Below, in pieces: positions 1 through 7,614 of a stretch of DNA of 64,000 bases. The first letter of the stretch is position 1. Each line of letters starts with the position of its first letter. A model generated the notes under the pieces. The model saw nothing but the letters and a program-made list of their open reading frames with translations, was not told the DNA's origin and did no database searches. A program made the translations under genes and the position numbers. This stretch comes from an uncultured Paracoccaceae bacterium (GTDB lineage: Bacteria > Pseudomonadota > Alphaproteobacteria > Rhodobacterales > Rhodobacteraceae), in NCBI GenBank assembly GCA_947493255.1, contig CANLQK010000004.1, forward strand, positions 186,001-250,000. The letters are read 5' to 3'.

Positions 1-14
1 TCATGGGAGCCTCC
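1..14 (-). promoter_or_regulatory. Start codon and ribosome binding site of a gene leaving the left edge
   Basis: The complement reads GGAGG (positions 14-10), five bases, then ATG at 4-2, so a minus-strand gene begins here and continues outside the window. Only the start codon is visible. It is divergent from the LysR gene that follows, which makes it a likely target of that regulator. In roseobacters a similar LysR gene is, from memory, often beside a methylmalonate-semialdehyde dehydrogenase gene; this cannot be tested here. Confidence 0.55.
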
Positions 15-71
15 GCATTTGAATTTGAGTTAGTCTAGCCTTGCGTTTTCGTCAGATAAAGCGTGAGATCG

Positions 72-86
72 GCAAATTCATTTTGC
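72..86. promoter_or_regulatory. Possible LysR operator (GCAAA-N5-TTTGC)
   Basis: A short inverted repeat, GCAAA and TTTGC with a 5-base spacer, lies between the two divergent start codons. LysR-type proteins commonly bind interrupted palindromes in such divergent regions. Five-base arms are short and AT-rich, so chance is a real alternative. Confidence 0.25.
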
Positions 87-108
87 AAAAATGCAGGAGG
101 TAAGGTCA

Positions 109-996
109 GTGCCGAGTTGGGACGATATGCGTGTATTTTTGGCAGTGGCGCGGGCGGACAGCCTGAGCCGCGCAGCGCCTGTTTTACGGATGGACGCTGC
201 GACAGTGGGACGGCGCATTGCACGTCTGGAGGACGAATTGGGGGCGGCGGTGTTTGTAAAATCACCGCAAGGGTACGCATTAACCGATTTGGGCACGCGC
301 ATGCACGAGCATGCCGAACACGCCGAGGCCGCACTGTTGCGCGCGACAGAAGAAGCGCGGGGCGATCAAGTGGGGTTGTCGGGACAGATACGGATCGGGG
401 CGCCGGACGGGGCGGCTAACTATCTGTTGCCGCAGGTCTGTGCCGCTATTGGGGCGGAAAACCCCGAACTAGAAATTCAGATCTTGGCGTTGCCACGCGT
501 GGTTAACCTTTCTAAGCGGGAGGCGGATATGGCGGTCACGGTGTCGCCGCCCGAAGCTGGGCGTTTGTCGGTGAAAAGGATCAGCGATTACAAACTGCAT
601 TTGGCAGCGAGGTCCGAAATTGCTGACGCCATAACAACCCGTGCAGATGTTAAAGGGTACCCGATGGTTGGGTACATTCCGGATATGATTTTCGATAAAG
701 AATTGGATTATTTGGGTGATTTGGCCGTCAGTGGGGTGCAGCAGGCCTCGAATTCGGTCGCGGTTCAGGTAGCTTCGTTGCGGGCAGGTGCAGGTGTCGG
801 GATCGTTCATGACTTTTCACTTCCCTTTGCACCAGAGCTAAGGCGGGTGCTGGTGGAGGAGGTGTCTTTATCGAGGTCCTTCTACTTGGTGCGCCATATG
901 ACGGATCGGACATCTGACCGGCTGAACCGGTTTGCTGATGTGCTGTCGAGAGGAATTCGCCGCGAAGTTGCGCGTTTAGAGGGGCAGGTCGCTTGA
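109..996 (+). CDS. LysR-family transcriptional regulator
   Basis: Predicted DNA-binding regulator of 295 residues. An N-terminal winged helix-turn-helix (about residues 5-62, with the recognition helix around VGRRIARLEDELG) is followed by a periplasmic-binding-protein-like effector domain (about 88-290). I chose the GTG at 109 because AGGAGG lies at 95-100, eight bases upstream; an ATG at 91 would place this site inside the coding region. The first residues then read MPSWDDMRVF, typical of this subfamily. The gene is divergent from one whose start codon is at position 4, the usual arrangement for a LysR regulator and its target. The effector is unknown. Confidence 0.9.
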   Translation: MPSWDDMRVFLAVARADSLSRAAPVLRMDAATVGRRIARLEDELGAAVFVKSPQGYALTDLGTRMHEHAEHAEAALLRATEEARGDQVGLSGQIRIGAPDGAANYLLPQVCAAIGAENPELEIQILALPRVVNLSKREADMAVTVSPPEAGRLSVKRISDYKLHLAARSEIADAITTRADVKGYPMVGYIPDMIFDKELDYLGDLAVSGVQQASNSVAVQVASLRAGAGVGIVHDFSLPFAPELRRVLVEEVSLSRSFYLVRHMTDRTSDRLNRFADVLSRGIRREVARLEGQVA

Positions 997-1055
997 CAGG
1001 ATAGGGGGGCTGGCGCGTAGGCTAGGGGTCCAACTGTAAAAATGAGGAGAGCCAC

Positions 1056-1493
1056 ATGATTGTATCGCAAATCCTAAAGTCCAAGGCCGTCGACGGTGTT
1101 TTGACATTAACGTCAAATTCTAAGGTCGCTGAGGCAGCCGCTATCATGTCCGATAGGCGGATCGGGACAATTGTGGTGAGCGATGATGGTGGCAAGACCG
1201 CGGCTGGCATTCTTTCGGAGCGCGACATTGTGCGCCACATTGGGCAGCGTGGTGCAGGGTGCCTTACCGAGACCGTTGCAGATATGATGACAAAGAAGCT
1301 GGTGACCTGTGGTCCAGCAGATACGTCTGACAGCGTGCTGGGCAAGATGACGGAAGGGCGTTTTCGCCACATGCCGGTGATTGAAAACGGGCAAATGCTG
1401 GGGCTCATTTCCATTGGTGATGTTGTTAAGGCCCGCCTTTCTGAGCTTGCTATGGAGCGCGACGCGTTAGAGGGAATGGTGATGGGGCACTAG
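1056..1493 (+). CDS. CBS-domain protein
   Basis: A 145-residue cytosolic protein made of two CBS motifs (about residues 8-65 and 75-130) and no other domain. Stand-alone CBS pairs bind adenosine nucleotides and act as energy-state sensors, often influencing partner enzymes or redox proteins. Motifs visible are DRRIGTIVVSD and SERDIVRHI in the first half and RHMPVIENG-MLGLISIGDVV in the second, both typical of this single-Bateman-module family in alphaproteobacteria. A ribosome binding site (GAGGAGAG) precedes the ATG. The gene lies 60 bases upstream of coaD on the same strand and may be transcribed with it. The partner is unknown. Confidence 0.9.
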   Translation: MIVSQILKSKAVDGVLTLTSNSKVAEAAAIMSDRRIGTIVVSDDGGKTAAGILSERDIVRHIGQRGAGCLTETVADMMTKKLVTCGPADTSDSVLGKMTEGRFRHMPVIENGQMLGLISIGDVVKARLSELAMERDALEGMVMGH

Positions 1494-1553
1494 GTGCTTG
1501 CGTTTCTTGCGGTGATGCGGTGTTTTGCGGGCTAAGGAAACGAGGGGGCAAAC

Positions 1554-2048
1554 ATGCGCATTGGGCTTTATCCGGGAACGTTTGATCCCGTTACTTTAGG
1601 TCATCTGGATATTATCCGACGGGCGTGTTCGCTGGTGGATAAGCTCGTGATCGGAGTTGCGATAAACCGCGACAAAGGACCATTGTTTTCGTTGGAAGAA
1701 CGGGTAGCGATGATCGAAGCGGAATGTACTGCGTTGTCAGAACAGACTGGTTGCGAGATTATAGCCCACCCGTTTGAGAACCTTTTGATCCATTGTGCAA
1801 AAGATGTCGGTGCAAGCCTTATTATTCGCGGTTTACGTGCTGTCGCTGATTTTGAGTATGAATATCAAATGGTTGGTATGAATCGACAGCTGGATGACAG
1901 CGTTGAAACCGTGTTTCTTATGGCCGAAGCACAGCATCAAGCGATTGCATCAAAGTTGGTTAAGGAGATTGCGCGTTTGGACGGGGATGTGTCCAAATTT
2001 GTATCACCTGCCGTAAAGGCCGCATTGGAAAACCGATTGAAGAAATAG
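1554..2048 (+). CDS. coaD: Phosphopantetheine adenylyltransferase
   Basis: Transfers adenylate from ATP to 4'-phosphopantetheine, giving dephospho-CoA, the penultimate step of coenzyme A synthesis. The 164 residues match the usual family length. The nucleotidyltransferase signature is visible: YPGTFDPVTLGH near the N terminus, with the T-x-G-H motif at residues 14-17, IIRGLRAVADFEYE in the middle, and the conserved ARLDGDVSKFV stretch near the C terminus. The start ATG is followed directly by the first strand of the Rossmann fold. It is the last of the three plus-strand genes at the left end and is followed by a convergent gene. Confidence 0.96.
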   Translation: MRIGLYPGTFDPVTLGHLDIIRRACSLVDKLVIGVAINRDKGPLFSLEERVAMIEAECTALSEQTGCEIIAHPFENLLIHCAKDVGASLIIRGLRAVADFEYEYQMVGMNRQLDDSVETVFLMAEAQHQAIASKLVKEIARLDGDVSKFVSPAVKAALENRLKK

Positions 2049-2071
2049 CTTACTGGCTAGAGTGGCAGAGG

Positions 2072-2548
2072 TTAGCCAAAGTGTGCGTTCAGTTGTGCCA
2101 GAATGGCGTCCGACTGGGTCACGCCGTTTATGACCTGTAGCTGAACTCCGTCGCCATCCAACAAGATCAATGTGACATGGGGTTGCCCCATGCGCCCTTG
2201 AAAGGCCAATCCATCTGACGTGGTGATGTTTGCGACGAGGTATTGATGTTCAATATCAAAGTCGCGCAACGCAATACGCGTTTGTTTTTGGAGCTGGTTG
2301 CAAAGAGAGCAAGACGGATCGTGAATTTGCACGATGGTGGGAAGCCCATTTCCAATTTTGGAAAGGTCGGCCTCGGCCAGTTTTGATGTGAAATCTAGAG
2401 CGATGTAGGTTCCACTGGCTGCGACCGCGGTCGCGCCTGCAGCGTAAAGCCCCAACGTGGTCAAAGCCTGTCGTCTTGAGACCGGCCGCTTTGAGGTGGC
2501 CGAGGGTTGCGAGTGAGACGACTTTTTGCGTTTTTTGGATTTGGGCAT
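2072..2548 (-). CDS. Exported thioredoxin-like protein
   Basis: A 158-residue protein with a basic N terminus (KSKKRKK), a twin-arginine-like stretch (SRRQALTTLG, arginines 25-26) and a hydrophobic segment to about residue 51, so it is probably exported or membrane-anchored facing the periplasm. The rest resembles a thioredoxin fold: the strand TIVQIHDPS leads to a C80-S-L-C83 motif, followed by a QPHVTLILLDGDG segment in which the proline matches the cis-proline loop of thioredoxins. A disulfide or redox role is inferred from this. The partner is unknown. It converges with coaD. Confidence 0.75.
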   Translation of the reverse strand: MPKSKKRKKSSHSQPSATSKRPVSRRQALTTLGLYAAGATAVAASGTYIALDFTSKLAEADLSKIGNGLPTIVQIHDPSCSLCNQLQKQTRIALRDFDIEHQYLVANITTSDGLAFQGRMGQPHVTLILLDGDGVQLQVINGVTQSDAILAQLNAHFG

Positions 2549-2635
2549 ATTCCCCCCACAGATAACTGAGGGGGAGAGGATACCCAGGTGCCCGCCGAAT
2601 AGAATGGGGCACCGGTCACATTGTGGTGACTAGGC

Positions 2636-2797
2636 TTAGCTGTAAACAGCGCGCATTGCGATTTTGTCTGCGTCGGCAGGATAGATGCCGAGATCTTCGA
2701 CAGCGAGTTCAACAGGCAGAGCGGCGATTGCGTCGCGTGTGCGGTTGTAAGCTGCGCGTTTTTCGAGGCGTGTGCGAAGTGATTTAATCATGGACAT
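2636..2797 (-). CDS. DUF1127 small protein, copy 1
   Basis: A 53-residue basic protein beginning MSMIKSLRTRLEKRAAYNRT and containing the PVELAVEDLGIYPADADKIA core typical of DUF1127 (YjiS-like) proteins. It is closely similar to a second copy 375 bases upstream. Related small DUF1127 proteins in Rhodobacter (CcaF1) bind RNA and are linked to stress-responsive small RNAs; whether that applies here is inference. A weak GAAAG ribosome binding site precedes the ATG. A GCTGC-N3-GCAGC inverted repeat lies 54 bases upstream of the start codon, the same place as in the other copy. The gene is shorter than usual gene-finder limits and easily missed. Confidence 0.85.
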   Translation of the reverse strand: MSMIKSLRTRLEKRAAYNRTRDAIAALPVELAVEDLGIYPADADKIAMRAVYS

Positions 2798-2850
2798 TGT
2801 ACGTTACTTTCAGTGTGTGTTTTCCGTTTTGTTGACCCATAATTAACCGC

Positions 2851-2863
2851 GCTGCGCTGCAGC
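2851..2863. promoter_or_regulatory. GCTGC-N3-GCAGC operator-like repeat, DUF1127 copy 1
   Basis: The palindrome GCTGC-GCT-GCAGC sits 54 bases from the ATG of DUF1127 copy 1. The same pattern at the same distance precedes copy 2. PhaR, the polyhydroxyalkanoate-responsive repressor of Paracoccus and Rhodobacter, recognises CTGC-N3-GCAG-type sites, so PhaR is the leading candidate; this assignment is inference. Confidence 0.6.
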
Positions 2864-3110
2864 ACTAGTGCCCCATTTGCTGAACCCGTATTGCAAAAAA
2901 TGCATAGGTCTGGGCGGGGAAGCTTTGAGAGCGACACAAATGTGTATTTTTCAGTAACTTAAATGGTTCTTTGTGGATCGAGAGTGGGTGATGCACAGAT
3001 AAATACTGTGGGATCATCATCCATCGCACTTTGCGATTTTGCGGAATTCTACCATGTGAAGGGGAAGAAAAACGAAACCAGTTTGAAGAGGAATTGATCA
3101 TTAAGAATGC

Positions 3111-3140
3111 AAAAAGGCCGGCCCCTATGAGGTCGACCTT
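3111..3140 (-). terminator. Rho-independent terminator of DUF1127 copy 2
   Basis: On the minus strand the arms AAGGTCGACC and GGCCGGCCTT pair over ten positions with one mismatch and a 7-base loop, followed by a run of Ts. It begins 32 bases after the DUF1127 copy 2 stop codon. Confidence 0.75.
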
Positions 3141-3172
3141 TGGTGTGATGTGCAAATCTCTTGGGATTGCGA

Positions 3173-3337
3173 TTAGCGCTGGTAAACGGCCATTTGGGCG
3201 ATTTTTTCAGCGTCTGCAGGCAAAATACCGAGATCTTCAACGGCAAGTTCAACTGGCAAGGACGCAATCGCGTCGCGAGTGCGGGTGTAAGCAGCGCGTT
3301 TTGCGAAGCGGTCACGGAGGGTTTTCATCATTGGCAT
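3173..3337 (-). CDS. DUF1127 small protein, copy 2
   Basis: A 54-residue DUF1127 protein beginning MPMMKTLRDRFAKRAAYTRT, with the core PVELAVEDLGILPADAEKIA nearly identical to copy 1. The open frame runs further upstream, but the ATG at 3337 has a good AAAGGGA ribosome binding site and aligns with copy 1, whereas the upstream extension overlaps the gap terminator. A GCTGC-N3-GCAGC repeat lies 54 bases upstream of the start. Both copies have their own promoter region and this one has its own terminator, so they look like independently transcribed paralogues rather than an operon. An RNA-binding or stress-related role is possible from relatives, unproven. Confidence 0.85.
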   Translation of the reverse strand: MPMMKTLRDRFAKRAAYTRTRDAIASLPVELAVEDLGILPADAEKIAQMAVYQR

Positions 3338-3390
3338 TTGAGATCCCTTTCTGCGGGTTTGCTCGTTTCTATACCAACGAAGATAGCGAT

Positions 3391-3403
3391 GCTGCAGTGC
3401 AGC
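3391..3403. promoter_or_regulatory. GCTGC-N3-GCAGC operator-like repeat, DUF1127 copy 2
   Basis: The palindrome GCTGC-AGT-GCAGC is 54 bases from the ATG of DUF1127 copy 2, matching the spacing of the site before copy 1 exactly. The flanking bases of the two sites differ, which suggests the repeat itself is under selection. A PhaR-type regulator is the leading candidate by inference. Confidence 0.6.
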
Positions 3404-3460
3404 GGTAGGTGTGATTATAAGAAAGCGGTGTTGCGCTGAGCGCATAGCTGGGCTGGGTCG

Positions 3461-3491
3461 AAAAAAAGGGCCACCCGATGGGCAGCCCTTT
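3461..3491 (-). terminator. Rho-independent terminator of gap (copy 1)
   Basis: On the minus strand a 12-base-pair stem (AAAGGGCTGCCC with GGGTGGCCCTTT, including two G-T pairs) with a 3-base loop is followed by seven Ts. It starts 25 bases after the gap stop codon. Confidence 0.85.
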
Positions 3492-3515
3492 GAAATCATT
3501 TAATAATCGAATTGA

Positions 3516-4520
3516 CTAGATCAATTTACCCATAGCAACGGCTGTGTCGCTCATACGGTTGGAGAAGCCCCATTCGTTATCGTACCATGTGAGGATACGG
3601 CACATTTTACCTTCCATGACCTTTGTTTGGTCTGTGTGGAAGATGGAGGAATGTGGGTCGTGGTTAAAGTCAGATGACACCAGTTTCTTGTCTGTGAAGC
3701 CGAGGATCCCTTTGAGCGGGCCTGCGCCAGCTGCTTTGCGGATCGCGTCGTTGATTTCTTCGACGGATGTGTCGCGGGCGGCTTCGAATGTCAGGTCCAC
3801 AACAGAAACGTTTGGTGTCGGAACGCGGATCGCCACGCCGTCCAATTTGCCGTTGAGCTCTGGCAGAACCAGACCAACCGCCTTGGCGGCGCCGGTGGAT
3901 GTTGGGATCATGGACAAGGCTGCGGCGCGTGAGCGGTACAGGTCAGAGTGCATGGTGTCCAATGTTGGCTGGTCGCCTGTGTAGGAGTGGATTGTTGTCA
4001 TGAAGCCTTTGACGATACCGATTTCGTCATTCAGGACTTTGGCAACAGGGGACAAGCAGTTGGTTGTGCAAGATGCGTTAGACACAACGATGTCGTCTAC
4101 TGTCAGTGCGCCATCGTTTACACCAAACACGATTGTTTTATCGGCGTCTTTACCTGGTGCGGAGATCAACACGCGGGACGACCCGTTATCGAGGTGGGCC
4201 TGACAAGCCTCTTTGGAAGTAAAGATACCTGTGCATTCCAAAACGACGTCTACGTCGGACCATGGAAGGTCGGCAGGGTTGCGGATTGCTGTGACTTTGA
4301 TCGGGCCACGGCCAACATCGATCGTGTCTTCTGTGGATTTTACTTCAACAGGGAAGCGGCCATGAACACTGTCGTACTGCAACAGGTGGGCGTTTGTTTC
4401 AACGGGACCAAGGTCGTTAATCGCTATGACTTCGATGTCTGTGCGGCCAGATTCGATGATGGCGCGCAATACGTTGCGTCCGATACGGCCAAAGCCATTG
4501 ATTGCTACTTTTACGGTCAA
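3516..4520 (-). CDS. gap: Glyceraldehyde-3-phosphate dehydrogenase, copy 1
   Basis: Catalyses the reversible, phosphate-dependent oxidation of glyceraldehyde 3-phosphate to 1,3-bisphosphoglycerate. The NAD-binding fold begins [13 protein letters not shown]. The active site is SNASCTTNC (catalytic Cys 151) and the [10 protein letters not shown] and WYDNEWG motifs are intact. The sequence AINDLG keeps the aspartate that normally favours NAD over NADP. I place the start at TTG 4520: GGAGG at 4530-4526 is five bases upstream, and the protein then begins [11 protein letters not shown] like its relatives. The ATG at 4532 overlaps that site. 334 residues, normal length. A second gap lies 0.9 kb away with a different cofactor loop. 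Confidence 0.95.
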   Translation of the reverse strand: MTVKVAINGFGRIGRNVLRAIIESGRTDIEVIAINDLGPVETNAHLLQYDSVHGRFPVEVKSTEDTIDVGRGPIKVTAIRNPADLPWSDVDVVLECTGIFTSKEACQAHLDNGSSRVLISAPGKDADKTIVFGVNDGALTVDDIVVSNASCTTNCLSPVAKVLNDEIGIVKGFMTTIHSYTGDQPTLDTMHSDLYRSRAAALSMIPTSTGAAKAVGLVLPELNGKLDGVAIRVPTPNVSVVDLTFEAARDTSVEEINDAIRKAAGAGPLKGILGFTDKKLVSSDFNHDPHSSIFHTDQTKVMEGKMCRILTWYDNEWGFSNRMSDTAVAMGKLI

Positions 4521-4632
4521 GGGAGCCTCCATAATTTGGATAGACCATAGGACCCGCCCGATGCCGATCCTGTTGGCGCTAACATCGCGATTGTGGCGGA
4601 AAGGTCAACCCCGACCTGTCGCAACTGGTATA

Positions 4633-4776
4633 CTAGCGCCAGAATTTCATCCAAGTGATGAGTTCTATGCCTTTTCGGATCAAGAATACGCCAGATTCGA
4701 GGCCGAATACATAATGGTCGAGCACGAAGAAGGCGACGATTAGAACTGCGAATATAAAGGCGAGGCGGTTTGTCAT
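4633..4776 (-). CDS. Small membrane protein upstream of gap
   Basis: A 47-residue open frame starting MTNRLAFIFAVLIVAFFVLD, with one strong transmembrane helix (about residues 5-19) and a basic, aromatic tail ending ITWMKFWR. The composition is that of a real single-pass inner-membrane microprotein rather than a random frame, and I recall similar short proteins near gap genes in roseobacters. It lies on the same strand 112 bases upstream of gap copy 1, so it may share its transcript. No clear Shine-Dalgarno site precedes the ATG. Function unknown. Confidence 0.6.
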   Translation of the reverse strand: MTNRLAFIFAVLIVAFFVLDHYVFGLESGVFLIRKGIELITWMKFWR

Positions 4777-4999
4777 GTCGCTAAGGCACACGATTTGGCG
4801 GGGATTGTCGAGGGTGGATTGCGAATGATCAAGCTTGATAGGTAAACTGCTTTGACTTGGTGCGGGGAGGGTCTGGCAATGTCAGTTTTGAACACATGCT
4901 GCCGGATGCCGCGCTATGCTGCTATGCTAAACCTTCTCCATTGGACGGAAACGCCCACGTGTTACACTCTAGGAATTGAAAACAAGCCGAGGTTTCATC

Positions 5000-5344
5000 A
5001 TGAGTTTATCTCAGGCAACACCAGAACTGCCCGTTCCCGATGTAAAAGCTGCGCAAATTTACTATCGCGATAAATTTGGCTTTGAAATCGGTTGGTATAG
5101 TGAAGCTGGCAAGATTGGAGCTGTCTCGCTTGGTGACTGCGCTGTTTTCTTTAGAGAAGCGCATGAAAAACATTCACCGAGCACGTTCTGGGTGTATTGC
5201 GAAGACTTAGACGCCGCTCATGCGAATATGGTGCAACGCGGTGCGAATATCACTGAGAAGTTGGGCGTTAAGGCTTGGGGGCTGCGGCAATTCACTATCG
5301 TGGATCACTGCTCCAACACGTTTTACTTCTTTCATGATGCCTAA
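5000..5344 (+). CDS. VOC (glyoxalase/bleomycin-resistance fold) protein
   Basis: A 114-residue protein of the vicinal oxygen chelate superfamily. It has the single-domain pattern: ATPELPVPDVKAAQIYYRDKFGFEIGW at the start, with FFREAHEKH, FWVYCEDLDAAHANMVQRGA and an FTIVDHCSNTFYF ending in which the conserved D-x-x-x-N-x-x-x-F is visible. Single-domain members include antibiotic-binding proteins and dioxygenase-like enzymes, and the substrate is not predictable. The ATG at 5000 was preferred over the in-frame start at 4976 because of a GAGG site ten bases upstream and the family start. It lies between and opposite to the two gap genes. Confidence 0.85.
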   Translation: MSLSQATPELPVPDVKAAQIYYRDKFGFEIGWYSEAGKIGAVSLGDCAVFFREAHEKHSPSTFWVYCEDLDAAHANMVQRGANITEKLGVKAWGLRQFTIVDHCSNTFYFFHDA

Positions 5345-5436
5345 TTGCGATGAGTAACATGGGACGCAGCGATCGGTACAACCACGGGACAAGCATGCCT
5401 CGTCCCGAATAGCCGCCTTTGACAATTTGGGATTGT

Positions 5437-6438
5437 CTAATTCAGTCTCCCCATGTGGCCCGCAACGTCTGCCATACGTACAGAGAAGCCCCATTCATTG
5501 TCATACCATGCCAAGACCCGAACGGTTCGACCTCCGATGACCTTGGTTTGATCCGGTGCGAAGATGGATGAATGTGGTGTGTGGTTGAAGTCGACGGAGA
5601 CTTTGGGTTCAGGGTCGTAGGACATGACCATGCCCATGTGGCCAGCACAGGCCTGGGCGACGACTTCGTTTACGTCAGCTGCGGTTACGTCTTTGGCAGC
5701 TTCAAATGTCAGGTCAACGCAGGACACATTCGGGGTCGGGACCCGCATGGCGGTGCCGTCAAGGCGGCCCTCCATTTCTGGCAACACAAGTGACAAGGCC
5801 TTGGCCGCACCGGTGGAGGTTGGGATCATCGCCATTGCTGCGGCGCGCGCGCGGTAAAGGTCGCTGTGGCGGCGGTCTACCGTGGGTTGGTCGCCGGTGT
5901 AACTGTGGATCGTTGTCATGAGCCCGCGTTCAATGCCGATGGCGTCGTTCAGGACTTTGGCCAGTGGTGCCAGACAGTTGGTCGTGCAAGACCCGTTTGA
6001 TACCATCCGGTCCTTTTGGGTGAGGTCGCGGTGGTTTACGCCGTAAACGATGGTTTTGTCGACGTTACTGGCCGGTGCTGAAATCAGGACCTTGCCTGCG
6101 CCACGTTCGAGGTGAACCGAGGATTTGCCGCCGTCGTTGAATTTGCCGGTGCATTCCAGCACGACATCGCAGCCGTCCCAATCCAGCCCGGTCGGGTCAT
6201 AGGTGGACATGACATCGATCGGGCCGCGGCCAAGGTCCAGTTTGCCATCTGTCGTAGTGATCTCACCAGCGAAACGTCCATGCACGGAATCATATCGCAA
6301 CAAATGGGCGTTTGTTTCCAAAGGGCCGGTTGCGTTGATTTTGACGACTTGAACGTCGTTGCGCGCGGCCTCGGCGATATGTGCCAGTGTGCAGCGTCCG
6401 ATGCGGCCAAATCCGTTAATCCCAATTGTCACGGTCAT
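5437..6438 (-). CDS. gap: Glyceraldehyde-3-phosphate dehydrogenase, copy 2
   Basis: A second GAPDH of 333 residues, with catalytic Cys 151 in SNGSCTTNC and intact [20 protein letters not shown] and WYDNEWG motifs. It is clearly a paralogue rather than a duplicate of copy 1. The cofactor loop reads KINATG, so the NAD-selecting aspartate found in copy 1 (AINDLG) is alanine here and the next residue is threonine instead of leucine. This suggests relaxed or NADP-preferring specificity and perhaps a gluconeogenic or anabolic role; that is inference. The ATG at 6438 gives MTVTIGINGFG. No gene lies immediately downstream in the same direction. Confidence 0.93.
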   Translation of the reverse strand: MTVTIGINGFGRIGRCTLAHIAEAARNDVQVVKINATGPLETNAHLLRYDSVHGRFAGEITTTDGKLDLGRGPIDVMSTYDPTGLDWDGCDVVLECTGKFNDGGKSSVHLERGAGKVLISAPASNVDKTIVYGVNHRDLTQKDRMVSNGSCTTNCLAPLAKVLNDAIGIERGLMTTIHSYTGDQPTVDRRHSDLYRARAAAMAMIPTSTGAAKALSLVLPEMEGRLDGTAMRVPTPNVSCVDLTFEAAKDVTAADVNEVVAQACAGHMGMVMSYDPEPKVSVDFNHTPHSSIFAPDQTKVIGGRTVRVLAWYDNEWGFSVRMADVAGHMGRLN

Positions 6439-6659
6439 GATTCAGGTCCTGTGATTGACGTTATGTTCGTTCTCTTTATGGGGTAATGCCTCTTGCGCAA
6501 GGGATTATTCGAACACGATCAGTATGTTAGCGGTAAACCTGCCCGTCGATCACAGGTTTGCGCTAACCGTTTGCGCCAACATTGCGCGACGAAGGGCTGG
6601 TACTCGGGGGGGAGGACGTTACATCCTACGCCCAAGAGAATCAGAAAGGTGTTTTCAGT

Positions 6660-7595
6660 ATGAGCGGTTTGATTGCCCTGTTGGATGATATTGTAGCTTT
6701 GTCGAAGGTTGCTGCGGCAAGTGTTGACGATGTGGCGAGCATGGCTGCGAAGGCTGGATCAAAGGCCGCAGGCGTTGTGATTGATGATGCCGCTGTGACG
6801 CCAAAGTATGTGACTGGGCTGGATGCAAAACGAGAATTGCCGATCATCTGGAAGATCGCGCGGGCGTCGTTTTTCAACAAACTGGTCATTTTGCTGCCAG
6901 CAGCGTTGTTGATGAAGGCATTCGCGCCGTGGCTGATTACGCCACTGTTGATGCTGGGCGGCTGTTACCTGTGTTTTGAGGGCGCCGAAAAAGTCTGGCA
7001 CGTATTAGCGCCCCACAAGGACAGCCATGTCCACGTGGAAGAGGTGAAGGATCCTGCGCAATTGGAAGAAACCCGCGTACGGGGCGCCATCAAGACTGAT
7101 TTCATCCTTTCCGCAGAAATTATGACGATTTCTTTGGCCGCCATCCCCGATGCGACCTTCACAATGGAGGCCGTAACTTTGGCGATTGTGGCCATTGGAA
7201 TTACGGCATTGGTCTATGGTTCTGTGGCGTTGATTGTGAAAGCCGATGACGTGGGCGTTTGGTTGACCGGCAATGCCCCGACACCTGTTGGGCGGACGTT
7301 GGGCCGTGGCTTGGTCAAGGGGATGCCGTACTTCCTGAAAGGACTGGCCTTTGTTGGGACGTTGGCAATGCTTTGGGTTGGTGGATCGATCCTTGTGCAT
7401 GGGTTGCATGACCTTGGAGTTGATTGGCCTTATGACCCGATCAAACATCTGGCAGAGAATTTCACCGGTTTCCTGAATTGGGCGGTGACAGCCAGTTTGG
7501 ATGGTGTGTTTGGTTTGGTTGTTGGATTGGCGTTGATCCCGATCGTCACCAAGGTAATCATGCCGTTGTTTGGCAAAGGCCAACAGGCGCATTAA
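6660..7595 (+). CDS. DUF808 (YedI-type) inner-membrane protein
   Basis: A 311-residue multi-pass membrane protein of the DUF808/YedI family, whose function is unknown. The N terminus MSGLIALLDDIVALSKVAAA and the segments AAKAGSKAAGVVIDDAAVTP and FEGAEKVWH are characteristic. Several hydrophobic stretches follow (about residues 65-105, 150-195, 220-250 and 280-305). The ATG at 6660 was chosen over an in-frame upstream start because it matches the family N terminus and follows GAAAGG. The gene stands alone and converges with the DUF4329 lipoprotein 19 bases further on. Confidence 0.88.
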   Translation: MSGLIALLDDIVALSKVAAASVDDVASMAAKAGSKAAGVVIDDAAVTPKYVTGLDAKRELPIIWKIARASFFNKLVILLPAALLMKAFAPWLITPLLMLGGCYLCFEGAEKVWHVLAPHKDSHVHVEEVKDPAQLEETRVRGAIKTDFILSAEIMTISLAAIPDATFTMEAVTLAIVAIGITALVYGSVALIVKADDVGVWLTGNAPTPVGRTLGRGLVKGMPYFLKGLAFVGTLAMLWVGGSILVHGLHDLGVDWPYDPIKHLAENFTGFLNWAVTASLDGVFGLVVGLALIPIVTKVIMPLFGKGQQAH

Positions 7596-7614
7596 AGGTG
7601 ACTGCCGTCCGAGC

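Larger units (their letters stand above)
2798..3172. other. Intergenic region between the two DUF1127 genes
   Basis: This 375-base stretch holds no convincing gene. Its right end carries the terminator of DUF1127 copy 2, and its left end carries the promoter region of copy 1, including the GCTGC-N3-GCAGC repeat at 2851-2863. The middle (about 2880-3100) is AT-rich. Open frames in it lack ribosome binding sites and family resemblance. Confidence 0.6.

Noticed and set aside
2865-3155. Minus-strand 96-residue open frame in the DUF1127 spacer
   Set aside because: No ribosome binding site, odd composition and no family resemblance; it overlaps the terminator of DUF1127 copy 2.
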